Shown: piece by piece, positions 1 to 10,400 of the stretch
Numbering within the stretch: the stretch's first letter is position 1
Layout of the letters: each line of letters starts with the position of its first letter
DNA from: Ampelomyces quisqualis
Taxonomy: Eukaryota > Ascomycota > Dothideomycetes > Pleosporales > Phaeosphaeriaceae
DNA length: 64,000 bases
Direction: 5' to 3'
NCBI GenBank assembly: GCA_018398575.1
Contig: JAGTXZ010000005.1
Coordinates: 1,426,001 to 1,490,000, forward strand
Notes under the pieces: model-generated
Seen by the model: only the letters and a program-made list of their open reading frames with translations
Database searches by the model: none
What the model was told of the DNA's origin: nothing
Position numbers and translations under genes: made by a program

Positions 1-94
1 GCAGCTGTTCTGCCTAAGCTTGACGAGAACAATCAAATCCAACAGAACAATGACATGAAATCTCAAGCCTTGGGTACCTCGAAAGAAATGGCAG

Positions 95-1397
95 TCAGGT
101 TGTAGGCTTCTTAGCGCTCAGGCCAGGCAGCTTGACCTTTCCAAGCTGCGCCCCGCCCACTCTTTGCACTTGGGCCACAGCATCGCCCAGGAGTACCCGT
201 ATCGCGCCTTCTAATCTTCTGTCCTGCTGCCTCCTCATATACAGCAACACGATGCCAAGGATAAAGACGTCCGCAGCGATGTGCTTGAAAGCAGCCCACA
301 GCGCCCGCCACATGGCGCGGAACAGTCGGTAGTGGGGGGAGTGTGAGAACAGCCGACGGGCTTCTAGTTGTTCGCGCAAGGCAGCGACCTCTGCAGTCAT
401 CTTCTGCAGCGCCATTTCAACGCGCCCACGCCACTTCTTGTCCGCAGCCGTCTCGGGCTGCGGGGCTCGACCGGCTTGTGCCGGGGTGGATGTGAAGTGG
501 GGCATGGGTATTGATTGTGGCAGAATCGATCGCATGCGTGAGGCAGGGGTGGGCGTGTCCATGGGTTTGGGGTTCTGTCGCGTGAGGGTTGGGTCTGACA
601 GCACGCCGACATGCATGTCCTCGGAATGAGGGCTGCACTGGGAGTCGGGCGCGTCGACAAAGACGTCGCGGTCAATGCCCGCCTCGCCTTTTCCCAGCTC
701 TTCCTCGCTCTGCGACATGGGGCTCTTGATCTGCAGCGGCCGGTCCGGGCCGTCGTGGTGTTTTCGCTCTGTCCTGCCGTCGCCCCGGTGCAGGCCCCTC
801 TGGCCCAGTGTCTGCGTGGGCGACGAAGCGGACGAGGACGGCACGTTGGACTTGACTTGGTCCCACACAAACTCGAGTTCGGCGACGAGTTCGCGGCTGT
901 CGGGCGAGGGCGAGGCGAACTTGTGCATGGTGTCGATCAGGGTGGTGATGTAGCGGCGCTTGGCTTCGGTGCGCGAGAGGCGGTTCTGCTGTTTCCAGGC
1001 GTCCCTTTGCACAGGTCAGTTCCAGGGGTCCCCGAAGCATGACGGGGGTGAAGGATACCACTTCTCACGTGCCCTCAGGTCCGGTTCGCTGCTGCCGTCT
1101 GGCCGTTCCATGATGCCGTCGACATCGCCCTCTGCATCGCATCAGCCGCAGCCACTTGGCTGGTTGACCGGGGTTCATGGCGCACCCATGGCTTGTTTGT
1201 AGAGCCCATAGAGCCTCAGGCGCGTCGCCGACGGCGGCTTCTGCGACCCCGTGCGGATCTTGTTGACCGTGTTGAGCGCATGGCTGAAGACGCGATCTGC
1301 ATCCTTGTCAACGTCAATGTCGACTTCGTCTACTTGGTAGTCGGCGCCTCCACCGGCTCGCTGTGGCGGGAGGCGACATACCCACTGAGTCTGACAT
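95..1397 (-). CDS. Membrane-anchored acyl-CoA-binding protein, Atg37/ACBD5 type (4 exons)
   Basis: I built the model join(1397..1382, 1296..1186, 1131..1059, 1004..95), 369 aa. The introns are 85, 54 and 54 bp. The first donor is GTATGT and the last intron has a CTGAC branch-like site before the acceptor. Splicing restores a continuous ACBP domain at residues about 5-100, including LYGLYKQAMEGDVDG, the acidic IMERPDGSSEPDL stretch and REKWDAWK. Y35, K39, K66 and W67 fall at ligand-binding positions known in the family. A long low-complexity linker follows, then a predicted coiled coil (about 262-285), one hydrophobic segment (about 303-323) and a basic tail. This layout matches peroxisomal tail-anchored Atg37/ACBD5, which bind long-chain acyl-CoA and act in pexophagy; location and role are inferred. 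The 16 bp first exon is the least certain part, but its ATG gives MSDSVDRVF, a natural start for this domain. Confidence 0.86.
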
Positions 1398-1665
1398 GCC
1401 GGGCTTTGGTTGCACGTGCCCGCCCGCGCGCAAGTTGGCATCAATACCTTCACAGGTCGAGGTTCTAGCCGAGACACCTTCAGCGACAGGGCAGCAGCAC
1501 GTGCACGATGCATACACAGGCGCAGATGCACTGCGCCCCCTGTCGCGTAGGGCTGTCTGTTCGCCTCGGCATAGGCACCGGTAGCCAGTTTCACATGCAA
1601 ATGGTCTCTATCTGCAACACCATCTTCTACCATCCACCCTGTGCACGCTACTGCATCATCCGCAT

Positions 1666-2233
1666 CTATTGCATCTTCACCGTCACAGTCGCGCTTTCTG
1701 TCCAGACCATCAGCAACCAGTCCACAATCACGTGTGCAGAACACTTGCCTTCCATGAGACTCGCAAAGACATTGCCTTCCTCCTCGATCAAGTGAGCACC
1801 TTTGAACCTCTCAGCAAACTGCACTGCACGACACAGACAAATCTTCTGACCACATACCATGGAAAATTGGCTTGTATGCATCGCCGCTCTTCTCCAGGGC
1901 AATCGGCAGTATCTGTTCCTTGCTGTCTTTGTTTTCCCCCTCCCCGTCCACTCTGAACCACAGTACTTGCTTGGGTAGAAAGCTTCGATCCTCAGTCTTG
2001 TTTCGTCCGAGCATCCATCCGCCGCACGAAAGACTGCCATCCTCGAGCTTCAAAATGGCTGCGTGGCCAGCTGCTCCCACCTTTGCTTGGGTCCGGCTTT
2101 GGTCACTGTCGCTGACCTTTGCAATCGGCTTGCCGTTAATCTCAATCGTGAAGGGGGAGTCGAAGCTGTCCATCATGTTTGCCGTGGGCAAGGGCGAGAG
2201 AAAGGCAGCGGTTATGTAAAGGCAGAGTTGCAT
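1666..2233 (-). CDS. Small secreted protein, unknown function (2 exons)
   Basis: The model is join(2233..1858, 1799..1666), 169 aa. Exon 1 alone would end in an unlikely tail. A 58 bp intron (donor GTATGT at 1857, acceptor AAAG ending at 1800, CTGA-type branch site about 15 nt before it) joins it in frame to a stretch that looks coding (AHLIEEEGNVFASLMEG). The N-terminus MQLCLYITAAFLSPLPTA looks like a signal peptide, followed by an FTIEINGKPIAKV strand-like stretch and a central GRNKTEDRSFLPKQVLWFR block. There is no membrane segment after the signal. I cannot name a family with confidence; it resembles the compact secreted proteins common in plant-associated Pleosporales, which is an inference. 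The last about 30 residues could carry another intron, but the candidate donor and acceptor I tried are out of phase, so I left the exon intact. It is transcribed in the same direction as the ACBP gene just downstream. Confidence 0.62.
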
Positions 2234-3667
2234 CAGTGGGCAGTCCGCTCAGCACACATGTCAGGAGTATAGCTAAGGAGAGAGCCTGGCTGGGCTTTAC
2301 CAAACCTAAGTACTTGACTGGTGCCTGGAACACGGCGAACCAGGCTGTTCAATCACTGTTCGGCACATCGTGTTACCCCTTGAGCTGCAAAGGGAATTGG
2401 TGTCTCTCGAGATGATGTGCCTACAGCGCATCCAAGCCGGATCTCGCCGTCCGAGATAAGAGACGAGTCGGAGAGTCGGGCACAGAGAGCGGTGCAGACG
2501 AGACATCAGTGAACCAGAGTTGCTGGCAGTTGCCACCTACCTTTACCAGCGCCGTTCGGGCGCCGGTCCAATCGAACCACGACACTCGCAATGTTTCAGT
2601 CCGCCCGGGCTCTGGTGTTGATGATCGCGTCCACCTCTGGCAGCAAGTCCCGGAGCTTGTGTAAGACGACACCATGCCAAGCACCAATAGCTGACCTCAA
2701 CTGCCTTATCCGGACTACACCCGCTCGGTACCTGGCCCCCTCGCTTATCCCCTACACACTACCCGCGTCTTTGTCGTCGTTGGCCTCCTACGAGCGCAGT
2801 ACAAGTCAAAGCTTGATACTGCCTTGCCAAGGGAGCCGGCGTGCACACTGCATACCACGCGCCCGATTGCATCTGGCAGGTCGCTTTGTCACGACATTTA
2901 TACCCACGTTTGTCAATCGCCCCGACCATCTTATCTGTGTCGATGAGTATCTGCTGACAAGATCATGCTGTCTGCTATATGGCGTGTCCGTTTACGGTTG
3001 CATCTTCCGCGAGGCTTTTGCTGTCCGCTCGGGAAAGGCAGCGCTGGCGTTGTCCGCGATCTGCAACGGGAAGATCGCCTCCACGGCCAGAGCACATCAC
3101 ATCCTCTTCCCGCAGAGAGAGCCTGTCTACGTAGTACGGCTCCGCACAAGCAGAGACTGTTGGTGTCACCAGAGGATCCGGGCAACACCCGCAATCCTTC
3201 GCCCAAGATCCTCTAACAATCCGAGGCGACATCCAAGGACTGCCGGAGCTAGGCAGACGGCATCGTCAACTTCCTCTTTCGCCCCTCCAGCAGGTTTACC
3301 CAGCGCACGCTCAGGCCACAAGAGATAAGTACCGCTTCCTCGGTTGACAGGCAAACATGTCGTGCATGAAGGATCCTTGGGTACTTGTAACTTTACCAGC
3401 GCCAATCACATCACTGCCCAGACTTTACTACACCGCATCCAGAAGGACCATGGCTTTCCCCCCGGTCTAATAGCCTTGGCGTCTCTACGACGACAGGATG
3501 GGAAGGTTGACGGATACTTGATGAAAGGCTGCTGGTGGACATGAAGGGCATATCGAGTTGAGTACAAATAGCACAGCTTGACCCGTCATCTACAAACCAG
3601 TCCCTCCGCTCCCACCTTCGCTCCAGACACTTCCATACAGTCCCAGTTTCGCCCAAACTCTTTCAAG
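2234..3667. other. Intergenic region, no gene supported
   Basis: This 1.4 kb lies between the divergent secreted-protein gene (minus) and trypsin gene (plus), so it holds both promoters. Open frames of up to 245 codons exist but show no domain, signal or splice pattern that I recognise. A short minus-strand stretch near 2570-2680 reads like coding sequence in one frame (KLRDLLPEVDAIINTRARAD) but has no start or continuation I can support. I see no tRNA. Confidence 0.5.
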
Positions 3668-4577
3668 ATGCAGCTCAAAGACGTCCTCGTTGCCCTTGCG
3701 GTTCCCGCTCTCTGCACTGCAGCAGCCATTCCCCAGGACTCAGTCCCAGAGTTCCCAGAGGGCGAGTTCCCAGAGAACCCAATCGTTGGCGGAACCACCG
3801 CTTCTCAGGGCGACTTTCCCTACATTGTTAGCATCCAGCGCAGCGGCAGCCACTTCTGCGGTGGTTCGCTCTTGAACGCCAACACTGTTCTCACCGCCGC
3901 TCACTGCGCCGTTGGACAGACTGCTTCTCAGCTCCAAATCCGCGCTGGCAGCTTGGTAAGCCAATATATACCGCTATCCGCTTTACATAAACACTGACAA
4001 TCTCACCAGAGCCGCACTTCCGGAGGAACCCTCGTCCGCGTCTCCTCCATCAGGGTCAACCCATCTTACGCGGCTGGAACGTACAACAATGATGTTGCTA
4101 TCCTTAAGCTTTCTACTTCGGTTCCCACCAGCTCTACCATCTCATACGCTACACTCCCCGCCTCAGGATCTGACCCCGCTGCTGGCCTTGGTCTCAGCGT
4201 CGCTGGCTGGTACGTTTCCTCTCTATTCGTATGTTTGATGCCACTACTAAATCACTTCCAGGGGAACCACTTCCTCCGGCGGCCAGTCCCTGCCCGTCAA
4301 CCTCCTCAAGGTCGATGTCCCCGTCATCTCCCGCGCTACTTGCAACTCCAACTATGGCTCCGGCAGCGTCACCACCGCCATGTTCTGCGCCGGTCTCACT
4401 CAGGGCGGAAAGGATTCTTGCCAGGGTGACTCGGGCGGCCCCATTGTCAACGCTGCTTCGCGAGTCCAGCTCGGTATTGTTTCGTGGGGTGAGGGCTGCG
4501 CTGCTGCTGGTGCGCCAGGTGTCTACACCAACCTTGGCCAGTCGGCTATTGCTAGCTTCGTGTCCAGCAACTTGTAG
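3668..4577 (+). CDS. Secreted trypsin-like serine protease, S1 family (3 exons)
   Basis: The model is join(3668..3955, 4010..4209, 4262..4577), 267 aa, with introns of 54 and 52 bp bounded by GTAAG/CCAG and GTACG/CCAG. Residues 1-20 form a signal peptide and 21-38 an acidic, proline-rich propeptide. The mature enzyme begins at IVGG (39-42), the usual zymogen activation site. The catalytic triad is visible: H79 in TAAHC, D124 in NNDVAILKL and S220 in GDSGGP. D214, six residues before the catalytic serine, occupies the S1 specificity position (Asp189 in trypsin), so cleavage after Lys or Arg is expected. Cysteines 64/80, 190/205 and 216 with a partner near the end fit the usual disulfides. Fungal trypsins of this type are secreted and, in several plant pathogens, associated with host tissue breakdown; that role is not shown here. 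The ATG at 3668 is chosen because upstream in-frame residues do not look like a signal. Confidence 0.95.
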
Positions 4578-4869
4578 ATGTTTACGATTTTTCGTGATGG
4601 GAACGAGGTTGAGCATGACACTTGGAAGTAGTTGAGAGAAACATTTTAGGGCATAGTCTTGGATAGTCAAGATATTTTCTTAGTGTGTTTATTTTCATTT
4701 TCGATTTGTGCGAAAGCCAATTGAGATGATGACATGCGGGGTTATTTTGGTACACGAAATCACTAGTGGTTTGCGAGACTGTGATGCTGAACCAGCCTTG
4801 GAACTGTTTCTCGGACAATTTCTGACCTCAAAGCACATTGCTAATTCTATCACATCCATCTCCCACCCT

Positions 4870-5700
4870 CTACGGAAGAACATACCCCCCATCAATAATA
4901 CAATCGCTCCCCGTCATATAACTACTCGCACTACTAGCCAAATACAAAAACAAGCCTTTGATCTCCTTGACATCGCCCTGCCTGCCCAACGGAATCATCC
5001 TCAGTCCCTCCGTAATAACCTTCGGCCCCGCCCCCATCTTAGTATCGAAAAACCCCGGGCTCACAATATTGACCCTGGCAAAATCGCGCCACTCGCGTGC
5101 CAAACTCTTGCCCAGGTGCGATACAAACGCTTTTGTGCCGTTGTAAATGGGCTGGTCCACGGGGACATTGACAACGTGTGCGGAAATGCTAGATGTTAGG
5201 ATCAAATTACCGAAGCCTTGGGATTTGAATACCTGGCCTGCGTATTTCGCGGAGAAAACTACGCCGTCGACGTTGGTGGCCATGAGGTTGCGGTACGAGT
5301 CGAGGGATTGGTCGAGCAAAGGTTGAGAATCCCCCGTGCCTGCATTGGCCACAAAGACATCCAGCTTTCCAAAGTCCGCAACAACTTGTTGGATGGCGAT
5401 TTGCACAGCTGATGCATCGGTTACGTTGACGCTGTAGGCTTTTGTTTTGACGGCGTGTTGCGAGGCTAGGGATTCTGCTCGTTTGACAGCTAGGGGGTTG
5501 GAGTTGTACCAGAGTGCCACGTTGCCACCTGCTTCAGCCATGGCGTCTGCGACTGCGCCGCCTATGCCTTCGGCGGCGCCGGTGACTATGACGACTTTGT
5601 CGTTCATGCGGAATTGCTGCAGGACGTTGCTTGGCGTGTCGGGTACAGGCTTGGGAAAGCCCGGGCGAGGGGTCTGGCATTCTTCAATGGACATGGACAT
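4870..5700 (-). CDS. Short-chain dehydrogenase/reductase, sorbose/polyol-reductase-like
   Basis: This is a single-exon gene of 276 aa, ending convergently about 290 bp from the trypsin stop. It is a classical SDR with an N-terminal extension of about 30 residues. The nucleotide-binding motif TGAAEGIG is at 40-47, the NAG motif at 119-121, N143 is in the helix-4 position, and the catalytic S173, Y186 and K190 sit in TSSISAH and YNGTK. SPGFFDT follows at the usual place after the active site. Phrases such as AEAGGNVALWYNS and LGKSLAREWRDFARVN recall fungal NADPH-dependent sorbose reductase/D-arabinitol dehydrogenase relatives (Sou1 group), so a sugar or polyol substrate is likely but not proven. 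I see no intron or RIP damage, although the A+T-rich block starts about 365 bp upstream of its start. Confidence 0.88.
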   Translation of the reverse strand: MSMSIEECQTPRPGFPKPVPDTPSNVLQQFRMNDKVVIVTGAAEGIGGAVADAMAEAGGNVALWYNSNPLAVKRAESLASQHAVKTKAYSVNVTDASAVQIAIQQVVADFGKLDVFVANAGTGDSQPLLDQSLDSYRNLMATNVDGVVFSAKYAGQVFKSQGFGNLILTSSISAHVVNVPVDQPIYNGTKAFVSHLGKSLAREWRDFARVNIVSPGFFDTKMGAGPKVITEGLRMIPLGRQGDVKEIKGLFLYLASSASSYMTGSDCIIDGGYVLP

Positions 5701-6064
5701 ATTGGCGGTGTTGTGGTGAGGTTTTCGAGGTGATGTTGGCTTGTTATGAAAAGCTTAAAGAGGGATACTGTTGGCGTAAATACGGATATAAGAACAGATT
5801 TACGCGTGTTGTAAGAAGTTAAAAAGACATAAGGGGTAGCTTTGACGAGCATACTCGAGACCTTGAAAAAGTGCTTCAGCTTGCTTAAATAACCGATGAA
5901 ACAATGCTCCGCAGCCAGCTGTCTGGTACACTCTTGCGTCATTATATCTCTGTTGCAGGGGACTATTATCCGAATGCCGCTATCGTCAATTTGGAGAGAG
6001 TGCGTTGCTCGATAGAGTAATCCGGCTCGGCACACTTTCCGTCCTAACATCCTTACCAAGCAAT
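5701..6064. other. Promoter-side intergenic region up to the A+T-rich boundary
   Basis: Base composition is ordinary and no coding signal is convincing. It contains the 5' region of the SDR gene. Around 6065 the sequence switches abruptly to TpA-rich DNA. Confidence 0.5.
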
Positions 6065-7975
6065 TGCGGAAGTCTAAATATAGATACAGCTATTAGGGCC
6101 TTAGTAGATTGTAATAGGCTCTTAGGTTTTATAAGAAGTAGAAAAGAAGCTTAGGCTTACTCTACCTAAAACAAGTACAACTCGTATAATAGATAGACTA
6201 GAATAACTAATATATCTATTATTTATTAATTATTTTTAATAATTTCTGTTACTCTAAGTTAAGTAAATATACTTATAGTACCTTAGATTATTTATAGTAG
6301 CGTTTTAGTACTTTTCTACCTATCTTAGCACTTAGCCTCTAATAAGTACCTCTAGACTTTCTAATACTTTACTATTCTAAATATTACTTTCTTTTATAAA
6401 TCAAAGAATATTTCTTATAATTTTATAAAGATTAAGAATATATTTAGTGTTATATAAGCTATAGCTTTTTATATTATCTTATAAAACTATATATATAAGC
6501 TCTAGTATATAGATAAAGTTAATACTATAATAGCTATAGTTTTTTCTAGTAGCTAATAGTAAAGAAAGCTAAAGTAATAGAATACTACTTTAATAATACT
6601 ATAATTTAGAATAAAGCTACTATATAGTATAATATATAATTACGCGCTACTATAAATACTAGTAATAATAAAAATATAGACTTTTATATTACTATATAGT
6701 ATTAGATAAAAATATTTCTATACTTTTTAGAAAGTATAGTAAAAAGAAAAGAAAGTAGTATAATATCTAAGCTATTAAGTAACTTATATTATATTCTTAT
6801 AGATAGTAATAGTACTATACTATATAGTATAATAAGCTTTATTAACAAACTAGGCTTTTATACTTCTATAGAATTAAGAGAAGATATAGTAAGAAGAAGA
6901 TAATTTAAGTTTCTAAATATCTAGTATACTTAGAATTATAAGCTAGATATAGAAACTAATAAGTATTAGAAATACTTCTTTTTCTTAACTATTATAGACT
7001 GTAACTTTATAAAGTATACATTCTATTAGAATTCTTATTATAATAGTAAAATAAATACTTAAACTTATATTAGAATCTTAGCTACTCTTAAGAAGTACTA
7101 TAGTAACTATAGTAGAAACTATATACTATAGTAGAATAGAAACTCTACTTCTATTTTAAATATAGATATAAATTAGCTTAAAAGTTACCTTCTTAAATAT
7201 ATTAAGAGTGCTCTAAAGTTACTAGACATAACTTTAACTTAGCCTTTAGGCTAATAAAAGGTAGGTACCTTAAAATTGTTTTTTCTTAATAACTTAAGCA
7301 ATATTAGTACTAGAAAAGTTGTTAGTAAGCTATTTTATAGCCCTATATTAGAACTGCGCACAGACCTAGAAATTACCCAAAACAGACTAGTGTAGCAGAA
7401 GTTGTCGAGGTACCTAATTTCCTACCCTAATCTCCTAAAAGATTAGGTACCTCTAACGTTTTAGCGGATAACTTCCGCTATACTAGTCTGTTTTAGGTAA
7501 TTTTTAGATCTGTGTGCAGCTCTAATGTACGGCTATAAAATGGCTTACTAACAACTTTTCTAGTACTAATATTACTTAACTTATTAAGGAAAAATTATTT
7601 ACTCTAGTTAGGTACCTATTTACTACTATAGATATAGGTATTATAAAGACCTAGATAAGTCTTCTAAAAGAAAAGTTTTATAGAAGAAAATATAGTATAA
7701 GAGCTAAAGAGATAACTTAGTTCTATAGCTTACTAGGTACAGAAAGAGCTATTACTAAAGAAGAATAATAAGACTATTAATAGCTACTTAAAGTAATTCT
7801 ATAAGTTAGTATATATAACTAGAAGTATATCTTTAAAAATCTAGTAAAAAATCTAGTAGATAAATAATATATTTATGTTATAGTAATTAAAAAGGTATAA
7901 GAGCTTATACCTTAATATAGTAGAGTAGGCCTAAGCTTATTTTCTATTTCTTGTAAAACCTATAAGACAGGACTT
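6065..7975. repeat. A+T-rich RIP-degraded block between the SDR and MFS genes
   Basis: The block is very A+T-rich and TpA-rich, with stops in all frames. No LTR or TIR family found elsewhere in the window is recognisable in it. It contains a large palindrome, listed separately. The edges at about 6065 and 7975 are sharp, as expected for an old repeat insertion degraded by RIP while flanking single-copy DNA was spared. I could not identify the original element. Confidence 0.7.
7257..7625. repeat. Large imperfect palindrome / fold-back element
   Basis: Two arms of about 180 bp are inverted copies of each other around a centre near 7430. Examples are GAAAAGTTGTTAGTAAGC near 7313 against its complement near 7560, and GGTACCTAAT / ATTAGGTACC flanking the centre. 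The differences between arms are mostly transitions. The core (7350-7520) keeps more C and G than the flanks. It could form a hairpin of about 370 nt. A MITE or fold-back transposon is the likely origin; two head-to-head repeat copies are an alternative. Confidence 0.8.
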
Positions 7976-8069
7976 TTACTAGGTTGACGCTAAATCTGGG
8001 AGTACACTGTACGTCGCGGTCTCGAACATTAACGAGACGAATCGATTGGTGACCGTGTAGCTGCCATGC

Positions 8070-10305
8070 CTACTGATTCTTGCTATTTTCTTTCCGCAAA
8101 CCTCGTTCACGATCTTCCGCTTCTGTTGTACTCCCACTTCCAGACGCCACTGCTTCTTCTTGTGTATAACGACTCTCCTCATCCCTTCTCTTGTCGTGCT
8201 GAATATCCGGCGCAGGGGCAAATTTGCTCTTCGCGCGAATCTTCTTGCCGAAAACATAAAAGACCACGGGCATAGGTACTAAAACCAGCGCTACGCAACC
8301 AAGTAATGTGGCAGCCCATTGAATGCCCATTCCGTTAAACATGTACGTTGCAAAGAGCGGGAAGATACCGCCAAAAATGGATCGCATGAAGGTGTTGGCT
8401 GCAATGGCCGATGCTGCGAACATCAGATAAGCATCGACGAGGTAATTGAGTAGACTCAGGAAGATGCTGAAGATGCCGAAGCCGGTGAACAAGCCGGAGA
8501 GGATGGGGACGATCCAGTGCACATTGCCACTGTACCCACTCCAGCCAAACCAGAACAGGCCGGCAGTGAATAGCACACCTCCCAACATGCTGATGGGCAA
8601 GCGCCATTCGGGCACGGGAATGTTGTTGTTTGCCTCGAGCTTCTTGACATAGCGTTCGTTACTCAAAACAATGACGATGAATGCAATCACCTCTCCGGTG
8701 ACCATGCCAAAATAGGCGAGACCAGAGACGCCTGCTGTCCAGCCGTAGACACCTTGAAAGACAAGGGCGTATGCTGTGAGGAAAAGGTAGAGTAGGCCAT
8801 CTATTTTCATTTTAGCATACACTTGTGGTAAGAGACGAGTGCGGAGGCTACATACAGATGAAGCTCATGTAGAGTGTAATGAGAAGCACGATTGGCTCTG
8901 TGAACAAAATCCGCATAGGACGGCTAATGTTGCGCACAATCAGCTCCTTGAAATCGACTTCAACCTCTTCTTGCTTGGCATGGATGCCCCAGTTCTTGGT
9001 ACGTCTTCGGAGTTCCGACGCTTTGTTGATGAGCACCACAGGCGGATAGGTCTCCTCCATGAATAGCAGAAGCAGTACAAATGCAACTGAAAATAGTCAG
9101 TATACTACGAAGTGTCCGGGAAGGACTATCACCCTACCGAAACCCATAAAGGAGCTGATAAACTCAGTCCAGCGCCAGCCAAGTGGGCTCGTGGTGATGA
9201 AACCACCGATGAAGGGCGCCAACAATGGTCCCATAAAGACGGTCGCGGAGAAGACGGCGACTGCGAGACCACGGAGCTTGTTGTTGAACATGTCGGCGAA
9301 GACGGCTGCGACAATGGCCAGGGGACTGGAACCGAAAAGGCCAGCAAAGAAGCGGCAGATCATGATGGTCTGAAGATCCTTGGCAACGGCAACAGCGATG
9401 CTGAAGATGGAGAAGCCGAAGGCGGCAATGATGATGGGAGGTCTGCGACCATGCAGTTCAGACCAAGGCGCCCAGATCTAGAGTCGCGTCAATTCAACTC
9501 ATGGCTAGTGACAGTACAACGCCAGTGTTTTTCGCTCGTATGCGGCAGGCAGCTGGTGAGACATACCAAAGGTCCAAATGCGTATCCAAAGACGAAGAGA
9601 CTGGTGCCGAGGGTGCCAACTTGGTTGAGGACGCCGAATTCTCGCGAAACAGGCCCAATGGCGGCGGAGAAGATGCTCGATGCCATGGTCGCGGCTCTGC
9701 CCTGGCTGTCAGCTGTGCTCTGTACTCTGTGCGCGACGGCTCACAGACAAGGCGTCAAAAGCCAGTATGGCGCCCAGGTACAGCTTCTTGCTCATGGGCC
9801 AGTTCTGGGCATGCAGCGGATCGTCGACGCCATCAAACTCAACGACGTATTCCTCGCGCTCTGGCAGCGGAGGAGGGAAGGGTTTGCCGGCGCCCAGACT
9901 CGGCAGCGCCCTATCTGTCCGGCGGCGCGAGAGAGTCTGGGTGAAGTGCGAGGGCACGTGGGTGGCTCCGACCGTGCCTGCATGCTGGCTGCGCTGGGTC
10001 TCGATGCGGCGAATGGCCTCGGGATGGCGCTCGGTCGGGTGCAGGTGCAGCGCATACCCGCTCGGCGTCTGCGAGGTGACGGTGGCAGCACGTGTGCGCG
10101 TCTCTTCGAGGCGGGCGCTGTGCGTCGAGTCGATGCTGTCAGAGCTCGACGACCACGACGCTGTGCTGTGGCGAGACAGCGGCGTCGCTACTTCTTCCTC
10201 GCCTCCTCCCCTCTCTTGCTTGATCTTGGCGGGCGCAGCTGCATTTGCCTGTTCCATGGGGTCCTGGTCAGCCTCGTGCATGGTTGGTCGGCGTCTTGGA
10301 GCCAC
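8070..10305 (-). CDS. MFS multidrug/polyamine-type transporter, DHA1 family (5 exons)
   Basis: The model is join(10305..9749, 9696..9567, 9477..9138, 9086..8856, 8800..8070), 662 aa, in frame throughout. Intron donors include GTATGT (twice) and GTAGGG. The first intron is the least certain (donor GTCTGT, acceptor GCAG); GTGAGC/CCAG would also keep the frame. A second ATG at 10281 would give 654 aa. A hydrophilic Ser/Thr-rich N-terminal region of about 180 residues precedes the first membrane segment (KKLYLGAILAFDAL). A motif-A-like stretch, FGPLIWAPWSELHGRRPP, follows the second segment, and GSSPLAIVAAVFADMF is typical of the fourth and fifth. The rest contains the expected further membrane segments and a charged cytoplasmic tail. 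The protein resembles fungal DHA1 drug:proton antiporters of the Flr1/Tpo1 kind; the substrate is unknown. The gene shows no RIP stops although repeats flank it on both sides. Confidence 0.86.
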
Positions 10306-10400
10306 AATAGCTTTTTAATTCCAAAGTATGCATTGATTTCATTAAAACAAGAGTATATACAGTATGTACTTGCTAGTGCTCGCGTAGCGTAGTATAGCTT
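10306..10400. promoter_or_regulatory. Compressed 5' region of the MFS gene
   Basis: Only about 100-130 bp separate the first candidate ATG from the RIP-degraded repeat block. No TATA or activator motif is clear. Any longer promoter would lie in mutated repeat DNA. Confidence 0.4.

Noticed and set aside
611..1042. Plus-strand open frames opposite the ACBP gene
   Set aside because: Shadows of the GC-rich linker of the acyl-CoA-binding protein.
2555..2600. GGTTCGATT-like sequence suggesting a tRNA T-arm on the minus strand
   Set aside because: No matching T-stem, anticodon arm or acceptor stem around it.
2591..3328. 245-codon open frame on the plus strand
   Set aside because: No domain, signal or splice pattern; composition looks like chance open frame in balanced DNA between two divergent promoters.
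3586..3964. Minus-strand open frames across the trypsin exon
   Set aside because: Antisense shadows; the trypsin has full catalytic motifs on the plus strand.
9112..10392. 426-codon plus-strand open frame
   Set aside because: Antisense shadow of the MFS exons; the minus-strand transporter explains the region, including introns.
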